A DNA stretch of 64,000 nt, from assembly GCA_963575745.1 (NCBI GenBank), contig CAUYUJ010009535.1, forward strand, positions 422,870 through 486,869, given 5' to 3'. The position numbers and the translations under genes were made by a program. This document shows, one piece after another, positions 52,030-60,800 of the stretch. The notes below the pieces were generated by a model, which had not been told where the DNA came from, did not search any database, and worked only from the letters and a program-made list of their open reading frames with translations. The number at the start of each line of letters is the position of its first letter. The first letter of the stretch is position 1. This stretch comes from Prorocentrum cordatum (taxonomy: Eukaryota > Sar > Dinophyceae > Prorocentrales > Prorocentraceae).

Positions 52030-52050
52030 CGGGATAAGTTGCGGATGGCC

Positions 52051-54552
52051 CTATTTATGAGGGGTGTTGGCCCTGTTGGGGCTCAGGCCTTCGTTGTTGC
52101 CAACGGGGCATCCTGGCCTGTGGTTCTGGAACGGCTCGGAACAAGGTCCGCATGCTGCGTGGGGCCTATACTGCTTGCGCGCCGTGATAATGTCTCGCAG
52201 CTGAGTCCGCGCTTCTTGAATTTCAGGGCGGCGGATATTTGTTGCAAGCTGATAGCCTCCGCGGATGGCCTTGCCATCACTGTCCCTATAGGCAGGGTTG
52301 CCCTTGCCGAAGGCCGAGTGTTCCCCTTTTCGGCGTCTTGGGTCGTTGTGCGGAAGTAGCTGGCCACCTCTCCTAAGAGCGTGTTCTTTTGGGCCAGCCT
52401 GCCTCCACTCACGAGGAAGCCGAGCCTGTGGATGTGGCTCTTCTCTGACGCGCGCATGGGAACGAGACCTTCTGGCGTTCTCATCAGAAGAAGCTGCCGA
52501 AGCAGCAGGGGCGGCACCCGGTGGAGGTGCCTGAGGAGGCCCCTGTGCGATCCCAGATGGATCGTCCGATGGAGGCAGGTCTCCCTGCTGGATGGAGCTC
52601 GGCGCAAATGGCGCTTGTGCCGATGGTGATGATGATTCAGACTCGTCAGGATCGAAGTCAACCTCTTCCTCACCATTCACGCCCATCATGAGGATGGTGA
52701 CGTCATCCTCATCTAACCCGCAACCATCGCCTTCAACTTCTTCTGATGTCGAACTACCTATGATGATGGCCATTGGCGTATCTGGTACAGGCAGGTTTCC
52801 CTGCATAGCCGGCGTCTGTGCGTCGCTCGGCTGCCCCGGGGTAGGAGGCGCTGTTGTCGGCTCAGGCTCGTTGCCGAGCACAGGCTGCCCAGCAATATTG
52901 CGCATGGCCGTGTGGTTTGGCCACATTCCCACCGCCTGGAGACCCCATCCTGGCGGGGGAAGATCATGGCCGCGCATAGCAATAGCCATTTCTAGAGCAT
53001 TACGCCATCTACCACGAGAGTATATCAAGTGTCTCTGCACGTCCTGAGGATGCACGCTGTCAATGAGAGTCAGAGCTGCCAACAATAGCTCTGAGCTACC
53101 ACAAGCATCAGTATCCTGCATTATCATAATGTCAGCTTCGATACGTTCTTGACTCTCAGGATAACCAGTAATAAGTATCTCATGCATCCTCATGAGGGTC
53201 TGCAAAAGGGTGCGTGGTCCATATTCGCCTGGAGCAAGCGAACCAGGAGGTATAAACGGAGTATCTGGTTCGCCTGCAATGAAGGCCTGAACAAATGCCT
53301 GAGACTCCATTTCAATTAAGTCTTCAGTGGTCTGGGGATATTCCCCCATCAAAGACGGCCTGTTTCCAGGCGGGATTTCGGGCGGAGGTTCGAGGTGTCG
53401 TTGAACCTCGGAAGGCGAAGCCTCTATAGTGGTGTCCTCGTCGCTACTCTCGTAGGCCATGATGTTGCCTGGGTTCCCGAACATCCAGTCGAAGAAAGAA
53501 AGAGGCTGGTTTCCCAGCGTACCGTGATCCACGGGAGTGAGCTCGTTATTGCCAATAACGAACCGGCGGACGTACTCGAGGTAGTACGCGTACAATCCAT
53601 GACCATACGCCTCGAGCTCGTCGACGTTGTCCATGCCAACAACCCAAGTGAAAAATATCTGCTCCATAGCCTCAAAGTCCTGGAGGCTCAGATACTCACT
53701 GGATGGTTCACTTGAGCCAAAATGGACTTCGGTCGACCTGCCCTTTCCATTTCCCTTCACTGGACAATCTCGCACAATATGATCGGAACGACCACATTCA
53801 TGGCATTTAAGAACCTGGCCGTCTCTACCTCGCGGGTTCCCCTGCCTACCTTTGCCTTTTCCTGAGGTCTCTCCACGGCCTTTACCACGGCCTTTTCCCC
53901 AAAAGAATATCTCATCATGTTGTTCATCTGAGAGCCTCTGGAGAAATGCCGCGATGCCTCGTCCGTTCAACCTCCGACGACCTCGCTTACCTTTACCTTT
54001 TCCCTTAAAGCTTCTCCGTATCCTCCTTCTAACACGACGCACTGGTTTTCGTGTGAACCTCCTCCACCTTCGTTTAGCTTGTTGTAGTAACCAGAACAAA
54101 TGTTCAGCACGCTGATTGTCGTTATCCATATTCATGATATCTGACCAATCTAGAGCTTCAACACCATCTGACGATATAGTGTCTGTATCGGTGCCGGAGT
54201 CGAAATCCTCGTCTCCCAAGTAGGTGGATACACCGTCGGTTAGGGGGTTTGATTCCCCCCATAAGGAGCGGTGTGGTTGTGGTTCTCTAGAAGGAGGGCT
54301 GGTTGCCCAGCTTGGTTGTGATCGATCCCCTGCTAATAAAGCAATGGATTCTCCTGGGTCATCGGCCCATGTGCTTGAGGGCCCGTTTCCAGGCTGGGCT
54401 TCAGTAGTCAAGGTACTGTAGAAATTTCCACTACCAGATCCCCTTCCCCTTCCAAACACAGATCCTATGTTACCAGGAGACCGTTCAGATAGGTGGCCTA
54501 TCGAACGCATCCTCTCCAGCAACTCATCATACTGTTGTTGTGTTCGGGGCAT
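52051..54552 (-). CDS. Gag C-terminal part with nucleocapsid zinc knuckle
   Basis: 833 codons. Basic region VRRVRRRIRRSFKGKGKGKR (171-190) and a CCHC knuckle CHECGRSDHIVRDC (Cys250, Cys253, His258, Cys263), the classical RNA-binding nucleocapsid motif. About 40 residues later the DNA for TEVHFGSSEP contains a nearly complete spliced-leader sequence (53732-53711). Downstream is a less typical region with MEQIFFTWVVGMDNVDELEA and an acidic C-terminus. The N-terminal frame is open above the ATG (RQPLNHQ) and overlaps the upstream Gag frame; they differ by -1. Ends TAG-G, a context like retroviral gag readthrough stops. Confidence 0.75.
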   Translation of the reverse strand: MPRTQQQYDELLERMRSIGHLSERSPGNIGSVFGRGRGSGSGNFYSTLTTEAQPGNGPSSTWADDPGESIALLAGDRSQPSWATSPPSREPQPHRSLWGESNPLTDGVSTYLGDEDFDSGTDTDTISSDGVEALDWSDIMNMDNDNQRAEHLFWLLQQAKRRWRRFTRKPVRRVRRRIRRSFKGKGKGKRGRRRLNGRGIAAFLQRLSDEQHDEIFFWGKGRGKGRGETSGKGKGRQGNPRGRDGQVLKCHECGRSDHIVRDCPVKGNGKGRSTEVHFGSSEPSSEYLSLQDFEAMEQIFFTWVVGMDNVDELEAYGHGLYAYYLEYVRRFVIGNNELTPVDHGTLGNQPLSFFDWMFGNPGNIMAYESSDEDTTIEASPSEVQRHLEPPPEIPPGNRPSLMGEYPQTTEDLIEMESQAFVQAFIAGEPDTPFIPPGSLAPGEYGPRTLLQTLMRMHEILITGYPESQERIEADIMIMQDTDACGSSELLLAALTLIDSVHPQDVQRHLIYSRGRWRNALEMAIAMRGHDLPPPGWGLQAVGMWPNHTAMRNIAGQPVLGNEPEPTTAPPTPGQPSDAQTPAMQGNLPVPDTPMAIIIGSSTSEEVEGDGCGLDEDDVTILMMGVNGEEEVDFDPDESESSSPSAQAPFAPSSIQQGDLPPSDDPSGIAQGPPQAPPPGAAPAASAASSDENARRSRSHARVREEPHPQARLPREWRQAGPKEHALRRGGQLLPHNDPRRRKGEHSAFGKGNPAYRDSDGKAIRGGYQLATNIRRPEIQEARTQLRDIITARKQYRPHAACGPCSEPFQNHRPGCPVGNNEGLSPNRANTPHK
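53711..53732 (-). other. Spliced-leader relic inside gag
   Basis: Minus strand 53725-53711 is CCATTTTGGCTCAAG, exact to the SL 3' end; the preceding CCGAAGT matches the SL 5' part CCGTAG with one mismatch and one extra base. It is translated in frame as VHFGSS. Confidence 0.75.
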
Positions 54553-55664
54553 TTGGTGATTGAGTGGCTGACGCCTAAGGCGCGGAATAGGATAGTGGTT
54601 AGCAGTTGGAAGTTGGGAAGGTCGAGTCCCACCGACTGTGCCTCAAGTCGGGCCATTTCGAATCGGGTAAGGGTGACATCGATTCGTTCCCCGTGAGGCA
54701 CGTGGAAGTCGATGAGTTGTGTGCCGGAAGTGAGCTGTCGTTCATCTTCCAGGCGTTCGAACTTCATGCTTAGGAGGAACATGATGTAGGTCACTGGGTC
54801 TGTGTGGACCCCATCGATGTCAGCACCATAGTTTATAATGTCAGGCGGTACCCTCATGGCGAGTGTCCTCGCTAGGCCACCTAGGCCGCGTTGTATTGCG
54901 GCCGCTTGGGCCTGTGGCGTCATACGTCCGCTTGTAACGTTGAGCCATGCGTTGACCTCGTAGATGTACTCACGAAGAGGTACATTACCTTGAGGGTCCC
55001 AATATGGGCCATGTGTTTGCCCATCGGTGCTGTTTTCTCCACGACGCATGTGTCCGATTGCTGCCCCCAGCGCGAACCATATAATAGCGAAAACGACTAG
55101 CCCGAGAATGTGTAGAGAAGGACGGTTATGATGCGCGTTGTCGCGCTGGGGCAGCGCCTTGTCGAGTCTTCGAGGCGCTCTGTTTGGCGGGTCTCCCCGC
55201 CCCTGCTTCAAGTATTGCGCTGTTAGCTCGTTGCCGAGCGGTTGGTGGTAACGCAATGATGAAGCGTATATGGTACCAGTCTGGTCGTCTAGACGTCGTA
55301 CCTCTCGTGTTGCTTCTTGCTCTTGGATAGATCCTCGTAAACGTACTGGGAGTGGTGGCGCAGGGTGGTAGGTGGTCACGAAGATCGTGCCGAAGAATAT
55401 GAGGCTAAGAAGAGCAAGAGCTGACCACACGAGAGTGCGGCCAGCTCCGCTACCAAGTCGAAAGTGAGCCTGGTAACTCAAATAGCATCCGATTCCATGA
55501 TAGACATCGGATGGCAAATAGCGTCCATCGCTCTGCTGTGATAGTACAGTATGAGGGGTGGGCGGATAAGATAGGATAAGATCGATGTAATGATCTTTCC
55601 AGCACATAGCGAACACTCGCGGTGTCCGGGCAAATAGGGCGCGCGTGCCTTGGGCCAAAGGCAA
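54498..55664 (-). CDS. Gag N-terminal part with two membrane segments
   Basis: 388 codons starting at an ATG inside the 5' LTR, so the first ~70 residues are LTR-encoded. Two hydrophobic segments: TLVWSALALLSLIFFGTIFV (77-96) and LGLVVFAIIWFALGAAIG (187-204), each flanked by charged residues. Residues 220-372 are helical and resemble a capsid-like Gag core of copia elements (REYIYEVNAWLNVTSGRMTP, then GERIDVTLTRFEMARLEAQS). The frame passes into the next by a -1 change near 54570. A membrane-anchored Gag is unusual for this class; whether the segments span a membrane is a prediction by eye. Confidence 0.65.
   Translation of the reverse strand: MPLAQGTRALFARTPRVFAMCWKDHYIDLILSYPPTPHTVLSQQSDGRYLPSDVYHGIGCYLSYQAHFRLGSGAGRTLVWSALALLSLIFFGTIFVTTYHPAPPLPVRLRGSIQEQEATREVRRLDDQTGTIYASSLRYHQPLGNELTAQYLKQGRGDPPNRAPRRLDKALPQRDNAHHNRPSLHILGLVVFAIIWFALGAAIGHMRRGENSTDGQTHGPYWDPQGNVPLREYIYEVNAWLNVTSGRMTPQAQAAAIQRGLGGLARTLAMRVPPDIINYGADIDGVHTDPVTYIMFLLSMKFERLEDERQLTSGTQLIDFHVPHGERIDVTLTRFEMARLEAQSVGLDLPNFQLLTTILFRALGVSHSITKCPEHNNSMMSCWRGCVR
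55441..55455 (-). promoter_or_regulatory. Primer-binding site, initiator-tRNA-Met-like
   Basis: Directly after the 5' LTR the sense strand reads TGGTAGCGGAGCTGG. TGG pairs with the CCA tail of a tRNA, and TGGTA.C.GAG is typical for sites using the 3' end of initiator methionine tRNA. It fixes the LTR 3' boundary at 55456 and the element's orientation. Confidence 0.75.
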
Positions 55665-55725
55665 CGGCGCGCGCGAGCTATGCTCCCGATACTATAACAT
55701 CTCCCAAAGACCTACCCTGAAAGTT
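55456..55725 (-). repeat. 5' LTR
   Basis: Direct-repeat partner of 39750-40019 with four differences. It carries the ATG of the first Gag frame (55664). Promoter elements cannot be named with confidence. Confidence 0.9.
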
Positions 55726-55811
55726 CCTCCTCCTCCTCCTCCTCCTCCTCCTCCTCCTCCTCCTCCTCTTCCTCCTCCTCCTCCTCCTCCTCCTCCTCCT
55801 CCTCCTCCTCG
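55726..55811. repeat. (CCT)n array, right half of the target site
   Basis: Continuation of the CCT array interrupted by the retrotransposon. Confidence 0.95.
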
Positions 55812-57480
55812 ACATAACATTAATTTGGCGCTGCGCGCGGATTTCTTGGATCAGGGCCTGACCCCGCTCCCTGGCGCGCAGAGCGCGCCAGGGGCGGCGC
55901 AGGAGGCGCCGCCGGGGGGGGGGGCACAGCGCGGATCCAAAAAATCCACGCGGAGCGCCGAAAATTATGTTCATGCCGTTTTTTCTTCTTCGGCGCACAC
56001 GGGGCCATCCATTTGGTCGCCCGAAATGGGCACGGAAAGAATGGGCACAGTACCCAACAAGCAAAGTTGCCCCAAACCAACAGCGGCCACTGTTGGGCAG
56101 GCGGCCTTCTGTCTCACGTGGACACAGGCCGCGGCGACACCGACGGCGAGACCTGCTCAGAATGAACAGGAACTGCGGCTGGGCATTACACCCACTATTT
56201 CCGTACAGTCGAGGCGTTGACCTAACGAACCCAAAATAAGGAACGAGGTCCCTTTTTTTCCATGAGTTAACCTTCGATTACCTGTCGAAAACATAAGGAA
56301 AGCCTGAGGCAAGCTGTGAAACACTTAAGAAACGCGGAGCCCCTCCCCAACGAAAAGGGTTCCTTCGTTCGTGCCGAATCCACGAGCGGACCCAAGAAGG
56401 TCCGGCAAGCTGCGTGCCGCGCCGACGACGTCCGCGCGGCCACGGCGGGCGGCGCGCAGGGGCAGGCCGGGCAGGCAGGGGGCCTGCCCGGCGGCAGGCG
56501 CGGGAGGGGGGGGCAGGCGGCCTGACCGCCCGCCGGGCGGGGGAGCTGGCTCCTTTATTTGAGGGACGAAAAAACGACCCTACCCCGGGTTGCAGGTGCC
56601 TGGTCTGTAAGCCCCCTGGGAACCCCCAAGGCCTAGAGCCGCCAGGACGCGGCACATCACGCAGGTTTTACCCTGTCAGCCCACGGGAGTTTCAGCGCAC
56701 AGCGCCTCGTAAACCAGGGTCGGGGCGTTTTTTATGCACTTCATTTATGGGACGCACAACAGAGCAAAGCAAAGCAAAGCCGGCGCAAAGCTCCGCGAGG
56801 GAGCTGCTGGGGGGGCCGGGGCCCGCTCACGGCATGATGTAACTATCCCGTAGTTGGCCCCACAGTTGGCCCGCACAGACACATACTAAAACGATCGGTC
56901 CTCCTTGGAGGCGCGCGTCCGACCCGAGCATACAATATACCCATCTTGCAATAAATCGTTTCCCGAGCGGCGTGGCCAGAGAGCGCCCACCACGACGCAT
57001 CTGCTATCAGATTTCTCGGTGCGCGCGGTACCCCTGGGGGGGGGGGGGGGGGGGCGACGCACATGCAGTATAAGTATGTTGAAGAGACGCCGTTGTCCCG
57101 GCACTGCGCTCGCCATCGCTCGGACGTCCATTCCGTGTGTTTTGTTCGGTTCCGTGCGTGGCTTTTTCGCCAAATGATCAAGGATGCTCTTCGATGGTCC
57201 TCGCCGAAGGAAAAATGCACACGTCCGAGCGATGCCGAGCTGCGAGAAAAGGAAGCTCGAAGACGAGAACGAACGCAGGCGAGAGAACTACGGGCCACGA
57301 CGGCGGAAGCGGATGCCCGCTGGCAAGTTTATCGGAGTCGGAAGCCCGAGGCACGCGCCCGCCGCCGTCCCGGCGTGCCCGTCCAGCGGCATTGAGGCGA
57401 GCGTGAGGCGACAGGAGGAACGATATTCTAAAACGAAGTCAAAGCGAAATGCAGTTACAACGTGATTATGTGCGAAAAAA
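55812..57480. other. GC-rich spacer with two strong hairpins
   Basis: No gene can be supported. Perfect hairpins at 55870-55892 (10-bp stem CCTGGCGCGC, 3-nt loop) and 56466-56492 (11-bp stem GCCGGGCAGGC, 5-nt loop). A G-run at 57036-57052. A + frame at 57063-57395 contains a charged helix-like stretch (RWSSPKEKCTRPSDAELREK) but has no family match. Confidence 0.5.
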
Positions 57481-57484
57481 AAAA

Positions 57485-57610
57485 CAAGAAACTAAAGACA
57501 CATGCGAATAACATTAGAATGACGTTACGACCCTCGAGAGTAAAAGCCAAGAAATTAAAGTTAAATGCAAGTAACCTTATAATGACGTTACGACCCTCGG
57601 GAGTTCCAAT
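57485..57610. repeat. 63-bp tandem duplication
   Basis: Two diverged copies ending in ATGACGTTACGACCCTCG (57520 and 57583). Nearby AGAAGTAGATTGCA also occurs twice (57703 and 57757). Confidence 0.7.
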
Positions 57611-57839
57611 CGGGAGTACAGAACGCAACGGCGCGCTGGCGCATCCCGTGGTTACCCACCGGTCGGAAGAAGTAGGTAGAAACATGAAGTAGGAAGGCGG
57701 AAGAAGTAGATTGCATTCGGGGCCGCCCAAAAAAACAACAGCAACAGCAATTACAAGAAGTAGATTGCAAATTTCCGGGCCCTGTCTCAGCGGCGCGCAG
57801 TAGCGCTAGGTCGCTTGGCTCCTCGGATGGCCCCATTCC

Positions 57840-60800
57840 TTGGCTGGTTTCGGTTGTTCTGGCTTGTTTTCGTTTGTCCGTCGATCGCAGTGGCAGCCTT
57901 TCGGTCGCTCGGCCCTTCGGCTGGCCAAATGCGTTGGTTTTGTTTGTTTCTGTTTGTTTTCGCTTGTCCGTCGGCTGCACTGGTCGCCCCAGGCCCGCCC
58001 GCGGCCTTTCGGTCGCTCGGCCCCTCGGCTGGCCAAATGCATTGGTTTTGTTTGTTTTTGTTTGTTTTCGCTTGTCCGTCGGCTGCACTGGCCGCCCCAG
58101 GCCCGCCTGCAGCCGTTCGGTCGCTCGGCCCCTCGGCTGGCCGAATTCACTGGTTTTGTTTGATTCTGTTTGTTTTCGCTTGTCCGTCGGCTGCGCTGGT
58201 CGCCCTGCGCACGCCCGCCGCCCCGCGGTCGCTCGGCCCCTCGGCTGGCCCCATTCCTTGGTTTTGTTTGTTTTTGTTTGTGTTCGCTTGTCCGTCGGCT
58301 GCACTGGTCGCCCCAGGCCCGCCCGCCGCCCCGCGGTCGCTCGGCCCCTCGGCTGGCCCCATTCCTTGGCGTTCTTTGTTCCTGTTTGTTTTCGCTTGTC
58401 CGTCGGCTGCACTGGTCGTCTCAGGCCCGCCCGCCGCCGTTCGGTCGCTCGGCCCCTCAGCTGGCCCAATTCCCTGATGTTGTTTGTTTTTGTTTGTTTT
58501 CGCTTGTCCGTCGGCTGCACTGGACGCCCCAAGCTCGCCCGCCGCCTTTCGGTCACTCGGCCCCTCGGCTGGCCCCACTCCCTGGCTTTCTTTGTTTCTG
58601 TTTGTTTTCGCTTGTCCGTCGGCTGCACCGGTCGCCTCAGGCTCGCCCGCCGCTCCGCGGTCGCTCGGCCCCTCGGCTGGCCAAATACATTGGTTTTGCT
58701 TGTTTTTGTTTGTTTTCGCTTGTCCGTCGGCTGCACTGGTCGCCCCAGGCTCGCCCGCCGCTGTTCTCTCGCTCGGCCCCTCGGCTGGCCCAATTCCCTG
58801 ATGTTGTTTGTTGTTGTTCGTGTTCGCTTGTCCGTCAGCTGCGTTGGTCGCCCCAGCCTCGCCCGCCACCCCGCGGTCGCTCGGCCCCTCGGCTGGCCCC
58901 TTTCCACTGTTTCGTTTGTTTTTGTTTGTTTTCGCTTGTCCGTCGGCTGCGCTGGTCGCCCCAGGCTCGCCCGCCGCCCCGCGGGCGCTCGGCCCCTCGG
59001 CTGGCCAAATTCACTGGTTTTGTTTGTTTCTGCTTGTTTTCGCTTGTCCGTCGGCTGCACTGGTCGCCCCAGGTTCGTCCGCCGCCCCGCGGGCGCTCGG
59101 CCCATCGGCTGGCCCAATTCATTGGTTTTATTTGTTTTTTGTTTGTTTTCGCTTGTCCGTCGGCTGCACTGGTCGCCCCAGGCCCGCCCGCCGCCCCGCG
59201 GTCGCTCGGCCCCTCGGCTGGCCCCATTCATTGGTCTTGTTTGTTTCGGCTTGTTTTCGCTTGTCCGTCGGCTGCGCTGGTCGCCCCAGGCCCGCCCGCC
59301 ACCGTTCGGTCGCTCGGCCCCTCGGCTGGCCCAATTCACTGGTTTTGCTTGTTTTTGTTTGATTTCGCTCGTCCGTCGGCTGCACTGGTCGACCTGCGCA
59401 CGCCCGCCGCCTTTCGGTCGCTCGGCCCCTCGGCTGGCCCCATTCCCTGGCTTTCTTTGTTTCTATTTGTTTTCGCTTGTCCGTCGGCTGCAGTGGTCGC
59501 CTCAAACTCGCCCGCCGCCCCGCGGTCGCTCGGCCCCTCGGCCGGCCAAATGCATTGGTTGGGTTTGCTGTTGTTTGTTTTCGCTTGTCCGTCGGCTGCG
59601 CTGGTCGCCCCAGGCCCGACCGCCGCCGTTCGGTCGCTCGGCCCCTCGGCTGGCCCAATTCACTGGTTTTGTTTGTTTTTGTTTGATTTCGCTTGTCCGT
59701 CGGCTGCACTGGTCGCCCTGCGCACACCCGCCGCCTTTCGGGCGCTCGGCCCCCCGGCTGGCCCCATTCCCTGGCTTTCTTTGTTTCTGTTTGTTTTCGC
59801 TTGTCCGTCGGCTGCACTGGTCGCCTCAAGCTCGCCCGCCGCCCCGCGGTCGCTCGCCCCCTCGGCTGGCCAAATGCATTGGTTTTGTTTGTTTTTGTTT
59901 GTTTTCGCTTGTCCGTCGGCTGCACTGGTCGCCTCAGGCTCGCCCGCCGCCCCGCGGTCGCTCGGCCCCTCGGCTGGCCAAATGCATTGGTTTTGTTTGT
60001 TGTTGCTTGTTTTCGCTTGTCCGTCGGCTGCGCTGGTCGCCCCAGGCCCGCCCGCCGCCGTTCGGTCGCTCGGCCCCTCGGCTGGCCCAATTCACTGGTT
60101 TTGTTTGTATTTTGTTTGTTTTCGCTTGTCTGTCGGCTGCACTGGTCGACCTGCGCACGCCCGCCGCCTTTCGGTCGCTCGGCCCCTCGGCTGGCCCCAT
60201 TCCTTGGCTTTCTTTGTTTCTGTTTGTTTTTCGCTTGTCCGTCGGCTGCACTGGTCGCCTCGGGCCCGCCCGCCGCCCCGCGGTCGCTCGGCCCCTCGGC
60301 TGGCCAAATGCATTGGTTTTGTTTGTTTTTGTTTGATTTCGCTTGTCCGTCGGCTGCCCTGGTCGCCCCGGGCCCGCCCGCCGCCGTTCGGTCGCTCGGC
60401 CCCTCGGCTGGCCCAATTCATTGGTTTCGTTTGTTTTTGTTTGATTCCGCCTGTCCGTCGGCTGCACTGGTCGCCCTGCGCGCGCCCGCTGCCTTTCGGT
60501 CGCTCGGCCCCTCGGCTGGCCCCACTCCCTGGCTTTCTTTGTTTCTGTTCGTTTTCGCTTATCCGTCGGCTGCACTGGTCGCCCCAGGCTCGCCCGCCGC
60601 CCCGCGGCAGCTCGGCCCTTCGGCGGGCCCCATCCATGGTTTTGTTTATTTTTGTTTGTTTTTGCTTGTCCGTCGGCTGCGCTGGTCGCCCCAGGCTCGC
60701 CCGCCGCCCCGCGGTCGCTCGGCCCCTCGGCTGGCCCAATTCACTGGTTTTGCTTGTTTTTGTTTGATTTCGCTTGTCCGTCGGCTGCACTGGTCGCCCT

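Larger units (their letters stand above)
40126..55239 (-). repeat. Family of >30 GNRA-loop mini-hairpins along the retrotransposon RNA
   Basis: On the sense (minus) strand the pattern is a 5-bp stem, a four-base loop and the complementary stem, usually G-C at the base. Starts (+ coordinate): 40126, 40302, 40909, 41695, 42332, 42593, 43000, 44331, 44841, 45938, 46196, 46812, 47255, 47344, 47879, 47912, 48401, 48482, 48974, 49384, 49562, 49802, 50063, 51206, 51287, 51863, 52574, 52791, 52866, 53358, 53505, 54298, 54381, 55187, 55226. Stems vary together (GCGGG/CCCGC, GCAGG/CCTGC, GCTCG/CGAGC, GCGAG/CTCGC, GCCTG/CAGGC, GCGTG/CACGC, GCACG/CGTGC, GCTGG/CCAGC, GCGCG/CGCGC). Loops are GAAA, GCAA, GTAA, GAGA or GGAA, with one GATA. 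Confidence 0.85.
39750..55725 (-). mobile_element. Ty1/copia-class LTR retrotransposon, 15,976 bp, interrupted
   Basis: Bounded by direct repeats of about 270 bp with 4 differences (39750-40019 and 55456-55725). A primer-binding site follows the 5' LTR. Order on the minus strand: Gag, zinc knuckle, Tpt1/KptA-like domain, RING-H2, protease, two methyltransferase-like regions, integrase, RT, RNase H. Integrase before RT is the Ty1/copia order. It lies inside a (CCT)n array; the flanks CCTC/CCTC allow a 4-bp target duplication, but the repeat prevents proof. About a dozen stops and frame changes interrupt the coding, so it is likely non-autonomous now. Confidence 0.9.

Noticed and set aside
54565-54575. 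CTTAGGC, identical to the Ty1 +1 frameshift heptamer, at the overlap of the two Gag frames
   Set aside because: The first Gag frame reads GCC-TTA-GGC here, so the slippery codon is out of phase, and the required change is -1, not +1.
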